Source: Paenibacillus sp. LHD-117 (GTDB lineage: Bacteria > Bacillota > Bacilli > Paenibacillales > Paenibacillaceae). Taken from it: DNA of 47,575 nucleotides. The notes below the pieces were generated by a model. That model saw nothing but the letters and a program-made list of their open reading frames with translations, did not search any database and was not told the origin of the DNA. Shown piece by piece: positions 8,266 to 16,663 of the stretch. Location: NCBI RefSeq assembly GCF_030929555.1, contig NZ_JAVFVT010000052.1, positions 1 through 47,575 on the forward strand. Direction: 5' to 3'. The position numbers and the translations under genes are program-made. Numbering within the stretch: the stretch's first letter is position 1; each line of letters opens with the position of its first letter.

Positions 8266-9828
8266 TTATAATGAATCATCTCGTACTACTCTCTTTTTGA
8301 AAAATACATAACTTTTACCCGTTACTTTGTTCACGAGCAGCCTAAAAACTTTCAATAAATACTTGAACTCATCGCACCTATAAAAAAATAAGGTGTATAA
8401 TGCGTTGATTGCAATCATCGAGAATAAACATTGAATGATAAGTTGTGCATAAGAATCCATGTTAAAGAGGGTTGATATGCCGTAGCTTAAGAAAAGGCCC
8501 AATAAAGCTATGACGATATAATAAAGATTTGTTAGGTAGTAACTGATGAGCGGCAAATCAAAAACTCTTTTAAATACCAAATAAGGTGTTGACCAGAAAG
8601 GGACAGCAAATGCACTAATTAATCCACCCATAAAAATTCCTGATAATCCCCAAAAATGAACTAACACAAGCGAAGCACTTAAATTAATGAATGCTTGCAA
8701 CAGTGGTGCAAACCGATCCTCGTGAAAAATTCCAGAGGTGGTTTTCAACATAGTGATCGCATTACGGATACCTCGTTCATAGAAAGTAACAAGCAAGAGA
8801 ATAAGTACAACTTTATCCAATACAAAATCATCGCCTAACCATAGTTTGATAAACGGATTGACAAACAAAAACATCAAACTCGCAAATAACGAATAGAGCC
8901 AAAAGCTAATCAGTTGTGTTACACGAAAAATACTGTAAACTTTTTGTGAATTTTCTTTGGCAATCAAATTACCCATACTGTTGTACATGTTTCCAAACAC
9001 CTGGTTTATAAACGTTCTGCATATATCAATAAGCATTTTATAATTGGAATACATCCCGACTGCCACAATGCTTACAAATGAAGATATCAAAATATTTTCT
9101 ACGCCGAAAATAAAATAAGTTCCTATGTTTTGGATTAATATAGCTTTCATATTTTTGATAAAATTTGCTTTAGTGTCTGAATCGAGCTTTTCTTTTGATT
9201 TGATTTTTAGATATGGGTACATACGGTCAACCGCTTTGGCAAGTAATATCGATGTTGTAATCGAGATAATACATTCTACAACAAGAAATAACAAATAATT
9301 TTCTGTATAATGTAAAATAACTATTTTTAAAGAAGTGGAGATTATTGTGGAAAACGAATATACTGCAGTTACAATATAGTTTTTCTGATTGACATTTAAA
9401 AAGGAATGTTTATAGACGAATAAATAAGGCAATGCAGTATTAAACAAAAAAATTAAATATACCAGCTCTAAGTGCGGAATATCCGTATCAATAAAAACTT
9501 GTAAAAATGGCATCGCCATTAAACCGATCAGCATCACAATAAGAGCAATTATTCGATATGCGTTTTTATAAAGCCTCATTAATGACATTATTTTGGGTTG
9601 ATCTTGTTCCGATATGGGTTTATACAAATTATATACAATACTTACTCCAATACCTGCTTCAGCTAGTGAAAGCATGGCCAGCAAGCTTGTAAACAGAGCA
9701 TTAAGTCCAAGATATTCAATTCCTAAACTATTAATAAACACAGTCCGTGAGACAAAACTTAAGACCGTAATAATAAATTGATTCAGTAAACCGACAGTAA
9801 TATTAAGAATAGTGTGCTTCACTCTCAT
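8266..9828 (-). CDS. Wzx-type polysaccharide flippase (EpsK-like)
   Basis: 520 residues from the ATG at 9828, which has AGGAGAGA 8 nt upstream; the frame extends 11 codons further without a start signal. About 12-14 hydrophobic segments run through the protein (for example ITVGLLNQFIITVLSFVSRTVFI at the start and YYIVIALLGLFLSYGI near 440), with the early motif SLGIEYLGLNALFTSLLAMLSLAEAGIGVSIVYNLY shared by the MOP/PST polysaccharide exporters. The expected role is to flip the undecaprenyl-linked EPS repeat unit across the membrane for polymerisation by the EpsG-like protein. The gene is markedly AT-rich compared with the middle of the locus, as flippase genes in exchangeable sugar clusters often are. 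Confidence 0.85.
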   Translation of the reverse strand: MRVKHTILNITVGLLNQFIITVLSFVSRTVFINSLGIEYLGLNALFTSLLAMLSLAEAGIGVSIVYNLYKPISEQDQPKIMSLMRLYKNAYRIIALIVMLIGLMAMPFLQVFIDTDIPHLELVYLIFLFNTALPYLFVYKHSFLNVNQKNYIVTAVYSFSTIISTSLKIVILHYTENYLLFLVVECIISITTSILLAKAVDRMYPYLKIKSKEKLDSDTKANFIKNMKAILIQNIGTYFIFGVENILISSFVSIVAVGMYSNYKMLIDICRTFINQVFGNMYNSMGNLIAKENSQKVYSIFRVTQLISFWLYSLFASLMFLFVNPFIKLWLGDDFVLDKVVLILLLVTFYERGIRNAITMLKTTSGIFHEDRFAPLLQAFINLSASLVLVHFWGLSGIFMGGLISAFAVPFWSTPYLVFKRVFDLPLISYYLTNLYYIVIALLGLFLSYGISTLFNMDSYAQLIIQCLFSMIAINALYTLFFYRCDEFKYLLKVFRLLVNKVTGKSYVFFKKRVVRDDSL

Positions 9829-9951
9829 GATATTAACTCTCTCCTGTAGGATGAATATCACAATCCCTGTTTTCTCACATTCCTCGTGTCATCCCATCTT
9901 TTGGATGTAGATAATTTTATGTTTTATCGTGTAATTATCTTAATATTATGT
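9829..9951 (-). other. Intergenic gap inside the EPS locus
   Basis: A 123-nt AT-rich gap between the GT2 gene and the flippase gene, the largest gap in this run. No clear terminator or promoter pair is visible; it may mark the edge of a separately acquired flippase/GT14 pair. Confidence 0.35.
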
Positions 9952-10845
9952 CTAATTCTCATAGGAAACTCCTCTAAAAACCATCCTCTTGATTTTCACT
10001 AAACTTATCGCGAGTTTTAAAGTGATCGGTGGTATTCCCAAATAATCAGCTGCTTGATTTGGTGTGTTACGTTCTTTAACAAACTCATAATACAAATAAT
10101 AATTGGCCATTCTCCCCCACCAATTGTATCGATGATGTTTGATTTGCAGTTTAAAATAATAAGCGGTGCCCTTAGGGTTTTTTGAGAAAACATTTCTTAT
10201 ATTTCTGGTCAGGCCGTCTTCCAGATATTCCGAAATGTAAATGACATCGTTAAACCATCTCAGCTTATAACCATCGTATGCCATTTTGTCCCATACCGTG
10301 GCCTCCGTCATAAAGTTCTCACCGTCAATTTCGACAAACTTATAATTTCGAAGGAGCTCGGTATAAAAGGCTTCGGCTTTATCTCCCCTCATATTGTATT
10401 TCGTTCTCTCTAGCGAAGTCGCATCCAAATAAGAGCCTTCGAAGGTGGTTCCGTGCAATTGATCCGGTGCCGTTCCTCGATTTCCCGACACGCCGCAGAA
10501 TCGGCCCTTGGGATCCAGACTTTCCTCCCACTTCACAAGCTTTTCAATCGCATCTTCCGTTAAGGCATCATCAGAATCTACGATAAAAAACAGCTTGCCT
10601 TTGGCTAAATGAGCCGCTTTATTAATCGCTCTATGTTTCCCGCCGTTCTCAACCTTCATGTATCTAATCGCAAACCGGTTGGGTTCTTCAATCCACTGCC
10701 GGAACAACGATTCCGTCTCATCCGAGGATCCGTCGTCTATTACTAGCCACTCGAAATCCTGAATGGTTTGATTCTGCAGGGATTGGTATAACGTTCCGAT
10801 GATATATCCGCGGTTATACGTTGGAGTAAAGACGGTTATCTTCAT
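9952..10845 (-). CDS. GT2 family glycosyltransferase
   Basis: 297 residues starting MKITVFTPTYNRGYIIGTLY, with AAAGGAGA 6 nt before the ATG. It has the GT-A fold signature: FTPTYNR, DFEWLVIDDGSSDET, and the metal-binding DSDD in LFFIVDSDDALTEDA near residue 92. It is clearly related to the GT2 protein encoded at 24338-25252, sharing the same start and the same spacing to DSDD. The start overlaps the end of the preceding hydrolase gene by 32 nt, indicating translational coupling. It likely adds one sugar of the repeat unit on the cytoplasmic face. Confidence 0.85.
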   Translation of the reverse strand: MKITVFTPTYNRGYIIGTLYQSLQNQTIQDFEWLVIDDGSSDETESLFRQWIEEPNRFAIRYMKVENGGKHRAINKAAHLAKGKLFFIVDSDDALTEDAIEKLVKWEESLDPKGRFCGVSGNRGTAPDQLHGTTFEGSYLDATSLERTKYNMRGDKAEAFYTELLRNYKFVEIDGENFMTEATVWDKMAYDGYKLRWFNDVIYISEYLEDGLTRNIRNVFSKNPKGTAYYFKLQIKHHRYNWWGRMANYYLYYEFVKERNTPNQAADYLGIPPITLKLAISLVKIKRMVFRGVSYEN

Positions 10846-12043
10846 AAAGCATCTCCTTTGGTCTGTCTACCTTCACCAATTGGGACACTCGAATGGCAAA
10901 CCCTTGCGTGAATGGCATGATCCCGAATAAAGTAGAGTAGTGGCCAATATCTTTGGTATCCCCTTGCGAGAACTCGATCGCGCCATCCTTTCGCGTGACG
11001 CTCTTCAGATACGTGATTCCCTTCGTTACACCCGCGATACATAAATCAGACAACCCCTGGACGGCGGAAGCTTTGAGCAAATACCAGCTAAGCATGGCTG
11101 TTGCAGACGAATCCGGTCGGCTCTCAGGTCTGGTTACAGTCCAATTCCAGTTCCCGTTCGGCTGCTGAAACGTTATAACCGAGCGCGCAAATCTAGCCAC
11201 GTATTCCTGCAATTCGGATTTATACAGATGGTTCTGCGGCAACAGATCCCAACAATCGATTAATCCTATTGCAAACCAGCCTAGTCCCCTCCCCCATCCA
11301 TACAAACCAAGAGGAGCATGATTTCGGACATCGTATGCATGACATGGAATAAACTCTTTGCCATGCATGCCATGTTGGACATAGGCCCTAATCTGATGGA
11401 TGGCAAGATCAACAGCCTGCGGTTTCATAAATTTTAATCCATAAGAAATTAGAAAAGGACAAATAAATCCTATCGTATCTACGTAGCGGTATTCCGCCAT
11501 CCTTTTCCGATATTGTACGGTTCCGTCTGGACCAACATGATCTTGAATAAGTTCGTACATCTCGTCAAGAGCGGGTCTATAGTCTGTAATCTCGATTGTT
11601 TTTAATCGAAATAAAGAATAAGCGACTATGGCGGAATCAATATGAATCGGATTTTTCACCCACTTTCCATCAGCACGGAAACATGCGTTCAAAAACGTAT
11701 GTATTTCCTTAACGTCATTGGCATCGTTCTCACATTCCGCTAGTCCTAGGAGAAGCGCCGCATGCTGCCAATCTTGCAAAGTAGCACTTGTATAGCGGCC
11801 TTTCATCCGATCCAATACCGTTAGGCGAGTCTGATCCGTTACCTTCATCAACGGTGTACGATTTAGCCACTTGATTCCCCTCTTCTTGATGATCTGGCTC
11901 CATGCCGATGTATCTTGCTGTCTTCCGATGTGAATTCTGCTGAGCCATACCCGGAATACAGGGACAATATCAATGAGGAGAACAGTAACCCCGCCCAAGA
12001 AAGCAACTCCCAGCACGACGAATGCGCTAATGAACAAGCTCAT
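10814..12043 (-). CDS. Membrane-anchored GH88/GH105-like hydrolase
   Basis: 409 residues. Residues 1-30 are one hydrophobic segment (FISAFVVLGVAFLGGVTVLLIDIV), probably a signal anchor placing the enzyme outside the membrane. The rest looks like an alpha/alpha-barrel with the GH88/GH105 pattern: RYVDTIGFICPFLISYGL, the signature GLYGWGRGLGWFAIGLIDCW near 240, and NWNWTVTRPESRPDSSATAMLSWYLLKA near 300. Known members remove unsaturated uronic acids left by polysaccharide lyases. Here it lies between two glycosyltransferase genes, overlapping the upstream one by 17 nt and the downstream one by 32 nt, so it is part of the EPS operon. It may trim or recycle the polymer; whether it is catalytically active cannot be settled by eye. 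Confidence 0.75.
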   Translation of the reverse strand: MSLFISAFVVLGVAFLGGVTVLLIDIVPVFRVWLSRIHIGRQQDTSAWSQIIKKRGIKWLNRTPLMKVTDQTRLTVLDRMKGRYTSATLQDWQHAALLLGLAECENDANDVKEIHTFLNACFRADGKWVKNPIHIDSAIVAYSLFRLKTIEITDYRPALDEMYELIQDHVGPDGTVQYRKRMAEYRYVDTIGFICPFLISYGLKFMKPQAVDLAIHQIRAYVQHGMHGKEFIPCHAYDVRNHAPLGLYGWGRGLGWFAIGLIDCWDLLPQNHLYKSELQEYVARFARSVITFQQPNGNWNWTVTRPESRPDSSATAMLSWYLLKASAVQGLSDLCIAGVTKGITYLKSVTRKDGAIEFSQGDTKDIGHYSTLFGIMPFTQGFAIRVSQLVKVDRPKEMLYEDNRLYSNV

Positions 12044-13223
12044 ATAGCTTATTTACCTCCGATTCTGTACCTAAATTTTCCTCAGATAATCGGTCAATGA
12101 CATGAGATCTTAAGCTCTCATCTTGGATGAACCTCTCAATGCCTTCCGCAATTGCTATAGGATCCATTTCGACTATCAAGCCATTCACTTCATGGTTTAT
12201 CTGATCTTTAGCCGTGCTAAAATTAGTTACGACTATCGGTTTTTTCAATATTTTCGCCTCATCGATTGCAATTGATTTCCCTTCGAACCGCGAAGGTTGC
12301 ACAACGATTAGGGAATTCTTCAGATACGGGTATGGATTCTCTACCACCCCAAGCAATACGAAATGCGATTGCAATCCATAGTGATTGATGAGCGCTCGAT
12401 TTTCTTCAAGCTCTTTTTCGGTTCCATAACCAAGCAATTCCCATTTCACGAGATAGCCGCGGTCAATTAATATTTTGCATGCTTTAATCGCTAAATCGAT
12501 TCCTTTGACATAACTTAATCTGGAAACGGTAATGATTCGTACGACTTGGTGCTGTATGGGATCGGATAATGCAGCTTCGTTAGCCATATTTCTGATAATG
12601 GTTGGGGACACAATGTTGGATATAAGCTTGAGTTTATTATGGTAGAGATCAAACTCATTTCGTAATGAGTGTAAACACTCCTCGGAAACGGTAACGATAA
12701 AATCCAGCTTTTCAAAATAGGGCTGGTCTATATTCGCGTCCATCTTCAGATTCGAATAGTTTGTATGAATCCATCCCAGTTTACGTTTTGCTTTCACTCG
12801 GTCTACAACATAATAAATCGGGCTTTTTTCCAGGAAGCCAATAGCAGCATCATATTCGCGTTCCGATCGCCGAAATGTACGGACGACATGTCTCCAAGCT
12901 AACTGCTCTCGCCGTGCTTCGTTTTTTTCGGTCCGCATAACGAAATTCAAATAAAATCGAACAAACAAATCCCGGAAAGCTCCTCTCTTAACGCATTTGA
13001 CAGCAGCGGTTTTCAGAGGCATATCGAAATATGGGTAATTTTCTGGTGAGGGAAGAACATGAACTTCTTCAGGGACTTGCTTTAGGAATACCCCCGTAGG
13101 TTTAAACAATAGCAGGTCAACTTCGTAATGATCGTAATCAATCACTTGCAATAAGGAAACCAATGCTTTCTCGGCTCCACCGCAATGAAGATGGTTCATG
13201 ACGAATAACAACTTCTTTTTCAC
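12027..13223 (-). CDS. GT4 family glycosyltransferase (paralog A)
   Basis: 398 residues. The GTG at 13223 is used because GGGAGG lies 7 nt before it, embedded in the last codons of the upstream gene. The N-terminal Rossmann part starts KKKLLFVMNHLHCGGAEKALVSLL with the G-G-AEK donor loop. The C-terminal half has VRIITVSRLSYVKGIDLAIKA, then the GT4 E-x7-E motif in SRFEGKSIAIDEAKIL. It is one of three paralogs of nearly equal length in this locus (13227 and 16664 are the others), sharing an LFxxxGxF-xLPxEVxVL segment and an LxxLY end. It probably transfers successive, similar sugars of the repeat unit. Confidence 0.85.
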   Translation of the reverse strand: MKKKLLFVMNHLHCGGAEKALVSLLQVIDYDHYEVDLLLFKPTGVFLKQVPEEVHVLPSPENYPYFDMPLKTAAVKCVKRGAFRDLFVRFYLNFVMRTEKNEARREQLAWRHVVRTFRRSEREYDAAIGFLEKSPIYYVVDRVKAKRKLGWIHTNYSNLKMDANIDQPYFEKLDFIVTVSEECLHSLRNEFDLYHNKLKLISNIVSPTIIRNMANEAALSDPIQHQVVRIITVSRLSYVKGIDLAIKACKILIDRGYLVKWELLGYGTEKELEENRALINHYGLQSHFVLLGVVENPYPYLKNSLIVVQPSRFEGKSIAIDEAKILKKPIVVTNFSTAKDQINHEVNGLIVEMDPIAIAEGIERFIQDESLRSHVIDRLSEENLGTESEVNKLYELVH

Positions 13224-13226
13224 CGC

Positions 13227-14423
13227 TTAACCTCCCACTAGCTTGTAAAGCTTATATATCTCCTCTTCTGTGCCCAACTTCTCATTGGATAACCGAATAC
13301 TCATTTCGTTTGATTTATCGCGATTTACGATGAGTTCCTTGATGCCCGAAGCCAGTTCAAAAGCGTTCATAGGAGCAATCACACCGTTCAGACCGTGCTG
13401 GATCTGATCCTTTACAGTGCTAAAATCAGTCACGACGATCGGTTTTCCTAATATTTTTGCTTCATCCACTGCAATGGATTTCCCCTCATACCTTGATGGC
13501 TGAACGTAAATATCGCATTGCTCGATGTAAGGATAAGGATTCTCTTTAAGTCCTAGCAATATAAAATGTTGCTCGACTTTGTGCTTGCGGATGGCCTTCG
13601 CTAAAGAATCTCTTTCTTCACCTTCTCCGATAATAAACCAGCGCACATTGATTCCGTCTTCGATTAAACGTGCACAAGTCTCGATAGCGAGGTCGAAGCC
13701 TTTCTGCGAATGAAGCCTGCCTATGGAAAGTAGAATGATTTCATCCTCTTTCCGAGCGAAAATGTCCCCATCCGTCATTTGACCCATCTTCTTGATCAGC
13801 CTCGGCGACACAATGTTATAGATGGTGCTGATCTTGCCGGCATGCCGAGGAAATCTCTTTTTGAGTACCTGCTCGCATTCCTCGGATACTGTTACGATTT
13901 GGTCCAACTGATTAAAATACTTTTCATCAAATGCGGCATCCATATCCAACTTGTCGTAATCGTTGTGAATCCATCCGATTTTTTTGGCGGCATCTACTTT
14001 ATCAACGCAGCAGTATATGGATGACTTTTCCAAAAAGCCTATGGCGGCATCATATCTGGACTGCAATCGCTCCATTGACTTGGACACAAAGCGCCAGGTG
14101 TACTGCTCGGTCGTGGATGAACCTTTCCGGTACTGATTCCTAAGTGAAAATAAGATGCGGTTTAACAAAAGCCGATAGTTGGACGCGGCGAACAGGACTT
14201 TAAGCGAGAGCAATAAGGGTTGCGTGAATGCCGAATAATTCTCTTGATGCTTAATCACATTCACTTCATTCGGCAATGCGTTCATGAAAATACCTTCATG
14301 GTTAAATAAGAACAGGTCTACCTCGAATTTCGTATAGTCGATTTGGGACAACATCGTCACCAAACTTTTCTCTCCGCCGCCTGCTCCAAGCCCGGGCATA
14401 ATAAACAGCAGTTTTGTTTTCAT
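13227..14423 (-). CDS. GT4 family glycosyltransferase (paralog B)
   Basis: 398 residues starting MKTKLLFIMPGLGAGGGEKSL, with GAGGT 6 nt before the ATG. It follows the same two-domain plan as paralog A: IGRLHSQKGFDLAIETCARLI for the C-domain donor site, and SRYEGKSIAVDEAKIL as E-x7-E. Its closest neighbour in sequence is paralog A, which starts 3 nt after its stop; the two are an evident tandem duplication that has since diverged. It begins 7 nt after the pyruvyl transferase gene. Confidence 0.85.
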   Translation of the reverse strand: MKTKLLFIMPGLGAGGGEKSLVTMLSQIDYTKFEVDLFLFNHEGIFMNALPNEVNVIKHQENYSAFTQPLLLSLKVLFAASNYRLLLNRILFSLRNQYRKGSSTTEQYTWRFVSKSMERLQSRYDAAIGFLEKSSIYCCVDKVDAAKKIGWIHNDYDKLDMDAAFDEKYFNQLDQIVTVSEECEQVLKKRFPRHAGKISTIYNIVSPRLIKKMGQMTDGDIFARKEDEIILLSIGRLHSQKGFDLAIETCARLIEDGINVRWFIIGEGEERDSLAKAIRKHKVEQHFILLGLKENPYPYIEQCDIYVQPSRYEGKSIAVDEAKILGKPIVVTDFSTVKDQIQHGLNGVIAPMNAFELASGIKELIVNRDKSNEMSIRLSNEKLGTEEEIYKLYKLVGG

Positions 14424-14430
14424 GGATACC

Positions 14431-15588
14431 TCACGCTAACTTTGATAAATAATGAACAGCCCTTGACGACATCTCCTGAATCCGGGGAATCGCATGTTGC
14501 AATTGATGTTTGATCTCCATTTCATCGCGAAGCATTTCTTCGAATGAAAGCTTTAATTTGTCTGCATCCGAAATTTCTTGAATGCCTAATACCAATTTCT
14601 CCTTGCCGAACAAATCATGAGCAATCCCCTTAGACTTTACGCTGTATCCAAGCACCATCGTCGGGACGCAGTTGGAATACGCGGCAATCGTCGCGTGGGT
14701 TCTTGCTCCGATAAAGAATCGCATGCGTGCTATATACCCTTTGTACTGAATTGCGTTCAAGTTATCCGGAAGCAATAGAACTCTTCCTGAATCCTTATAC
14801 AAGGCATAAAAATGTTGAAGAACTTCATAATCGTTATTGCTTTCCTGAATGACATGGGGAGTTAAAACGATCGTCATGTTTGTCTTGTTCAGAATGTGTT
14901 GAATAAGTTCATTCATTGCCGCATGCGAATTTTGATTTCTTTTCCAGACCAACGGGCTGAAATTGATCCCGATTGTATTGTTTTCCTGCCATCCGCTCGG
15001 CAATTCCAGTTCTTCCTTGTCCATGGTGAAGGCAGGATCCGCGCACAGTTTGACATTACTAAGCCCTTTTCCGGTCAACATTTGATAGGTCAATGATTCC
15101 CTGGCCAATATGAGGTCGAACGTCCTCAAATCCTCTAATTTCGTTTCGGACATGTCCTCTTCACCAATGGAACAACCCCATAATACTAGCTTTTTCCCTT
15201 CTCTTTTGACTCTACGATTTACTTCATACCAGCCAGGTTGCTCTCCGTAACAATAGTTGTCTCCACCAATCGACATACAAACGTCCATTTGATGAATATG
15301 TTTGATAATATTATTATGAATTTTTCCTTGGGCATAAGTTTCATCCTGAAAGAGCTTGTTCCGAATGGAAGAGACCATCCAATCGTAGGAATATTTCGTG
15401 AGCGGTCGAGGAGATCCGTCATAAATGCCGTCAAGTTTAGGGATGATTTGGTCGGTTACCGGATTATCGGACACCAAGTACACTTCCGACCCGCGTATCG
15501 ATTGTTTAATAATAGAGGCAGAGGAACGGACAATGGCCTCGCAACCGCGATTCATAGAGCCTCCGTGCGCAAACATCATGATCTTCAT
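14431..15588 (-). CDS. Polysaccharide pyruvyl transferase family protein (EpsI/WcaK-like)
   Basis: 385 residues from the ATG at 15588 (TTGGAGGA 6 nt upstream); a TTG five codons earlier overlaps that signal and is rejected. It begins MKIMMFAHGGSMNRGCEAIV, has GGDNYCYG near 100, and ends with the hallmark block MRFFIGARTHATIAAYSNCVPTMVLGYSVKSKGIAHDL. This family adds pyruvate ketals from phosphoenolpyruvate to polysaccharide sugars, giving the polymer negative charge, and B. subtilis eps carries such genes (EpsI, EpsO). Pyruvylated wall polymer is also the ligand of SLH domains, but the neighbours here point to EPS. The gene starts 4 nt after the GT2 gene. Confidence 0.8.
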   Translation of the reverse strand: MKIMMFAHGGSMNRGCEAIVRSSASIIKQSIRGSEVYLVSDNPVTDQIIPKLDGIYDGSPRPLTKYSYDWMVSSIRNKLFQDETYAQGKIHNNIIKHIHQMDVCMSIGGDNYCYGEQPGWYEVNRRVKREGKKLVLWGCSIGEEDMSETKLEDLRTFDLILARESLTYQMLTGKGLSNVKLCADPAFTMDKEELELPSGWQENNTIGINFSPLVWKRNQNSHAAMNELIQHILNKTNMTIVLTPHVIQESNNDYEVLQHFYALYKDSGRVLLLPDNLNAIQYKGYIARMRFFIGARTHATIAAYSNCVPTMVLGYSVKSKGIAHDLFGKEKLVLGIQEISDADKLKLSFEEMLRDEMEIKHQLQHAIPRIQEMSSRAVHYLSKLA

Positions 15589-15592
15589 TTGT

Positions 15593-16639
15593 TTATCCTC
15601 CAATAACCTTTTGATTTCGAAATCTGCTGTAAGCGGTGACGCCGTAAAGACCTACCGCTGATTTCGAGTTCATCAGTGACAATATGATGCGTTCGTATCT
15701 GCCGAATCTAGAATGATCGCCGGTTGCATAATCGGCCAATGCAACCTGCAATTCGGAGTGATGGACCATCTTGCGTACATCTGTTATTTTTTGAACAAAA
15801 CTTACCGGATTAGACGGCTCAAAACAGTGATGGATCAAGGAAATGCACGAATGGACGAGTTTCTTGGAGCGCAGCGCCCGAATATTCGCATGTTGTACGG
15901 CAGCTTCATAATCAACGGGGAGGGGCTCCCGATACACTCGAAGGGCACGGGCAAAATATTGGGCAGGGTTTGAGTTTCGGGTCGCGCTACCCGCCGTATC
16001 TCTGTAATGATAACCGGCGTAATCGACATAACAGGCGGAGTTGGCCGCACTGAGAGCCTGCATATTAAACCAACCGTCTTCGCCTAAGGCGATGCCGCTT
16101 GGGAAAGTAATTTGATAGTTGCTGATGACCTCATGGCGGTAAAGTTTATTGCACACGGAATTCAGGCGATCCGATTCTAAATAAACAGGGAGAATTTCTT
16201 TTCGAATAAAGTCTCTATCCAGGAGTCGTCCGGTCGGAAATTCCATTCGTTCTGCGATCATTCGCCCGCCCAGTTCTCCAACGTAATCAGAAAAAACGAT
16301 ATCGCACCGATGGTATTCGGCAACTTGATACAGAGTTTCCATCATATCCGCCTTCACCCAATCGTCCGCATCCACGAACCCGATGTATTCGCCCCGGGCG
16401 GCTTCGATCCCGGCATTCCTGGCGACGCTTACGCCCTGGTTCTCTTGATTAATCAACTGGATGCGATTGTCTTCCTGCTGGAATCGTTCGATCATCGCCC
16501 GGCTTCCGTCAACCGATCCGTCATTGACGAATATGAATTCGCATTCCTGCAATGTCTGTCCGAGCAACGACCTGATGCACTCCTCCAAATACTTCTCCGC
16601 ATTATAGACGGGCACGATGACGCTTACCTTTACTTCCAT
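15593..16639 (-). CDS. GT2 family glycosyltransferase (EpsJ-like)
   Basis: 348 residues starting MEVKVSVIVPVYNAEKYLEECI, with GGAGG 7 nt before the ATG. GT-A features are VSVIVPVYNAEKYL, FIFVNDGSVDGS, NQGVSVARNAGI and the metal site FVDADDWV near 92. The C-terminal part has SVCNKLYR, a conserved element of capsule GT2 enzymes. It probably transfers a sugar to the lipid-linked repeat unit at the cytoplasmic membrane. It lies 24 nt after a GT4 gene and 4 nt before the pyruvyl transferase gene, within a tightly packed run. Confidence 0.85.
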   Translation of the reverse strand: MEVKVSVIVPVYNAEKYLEECIRSLLGQTLQECEFIFVNDGSVDGSRAMIERFQQEDNRIQLINQENQGVSVARNAGIEAARGEYIGFVDADDWVKADMMETLYQVAEYHRCDIVFSDYVGELGGRMIAERMEFPTGRLLDRDFIRKEILPVYLESDRLNSVCNKLYRHEVISNYQITFPSGIALGEDGWFNMQALSAANSACYVDYAGYHYRDTAGSATRNSNPAQYFARALRVYREPLPVDYEAAVQHANIRALRSKKLVHSCISLIHHCFEPSNPVSFVQKITDVRKMVHHSELQVALADYATGDHSRFGRYERIILSLMNSKSAVGLYGVTAYSRFRNQKVIGG

Positions 16640-16663
16640 GACACTGCCTCCTTCCCTCGACGA

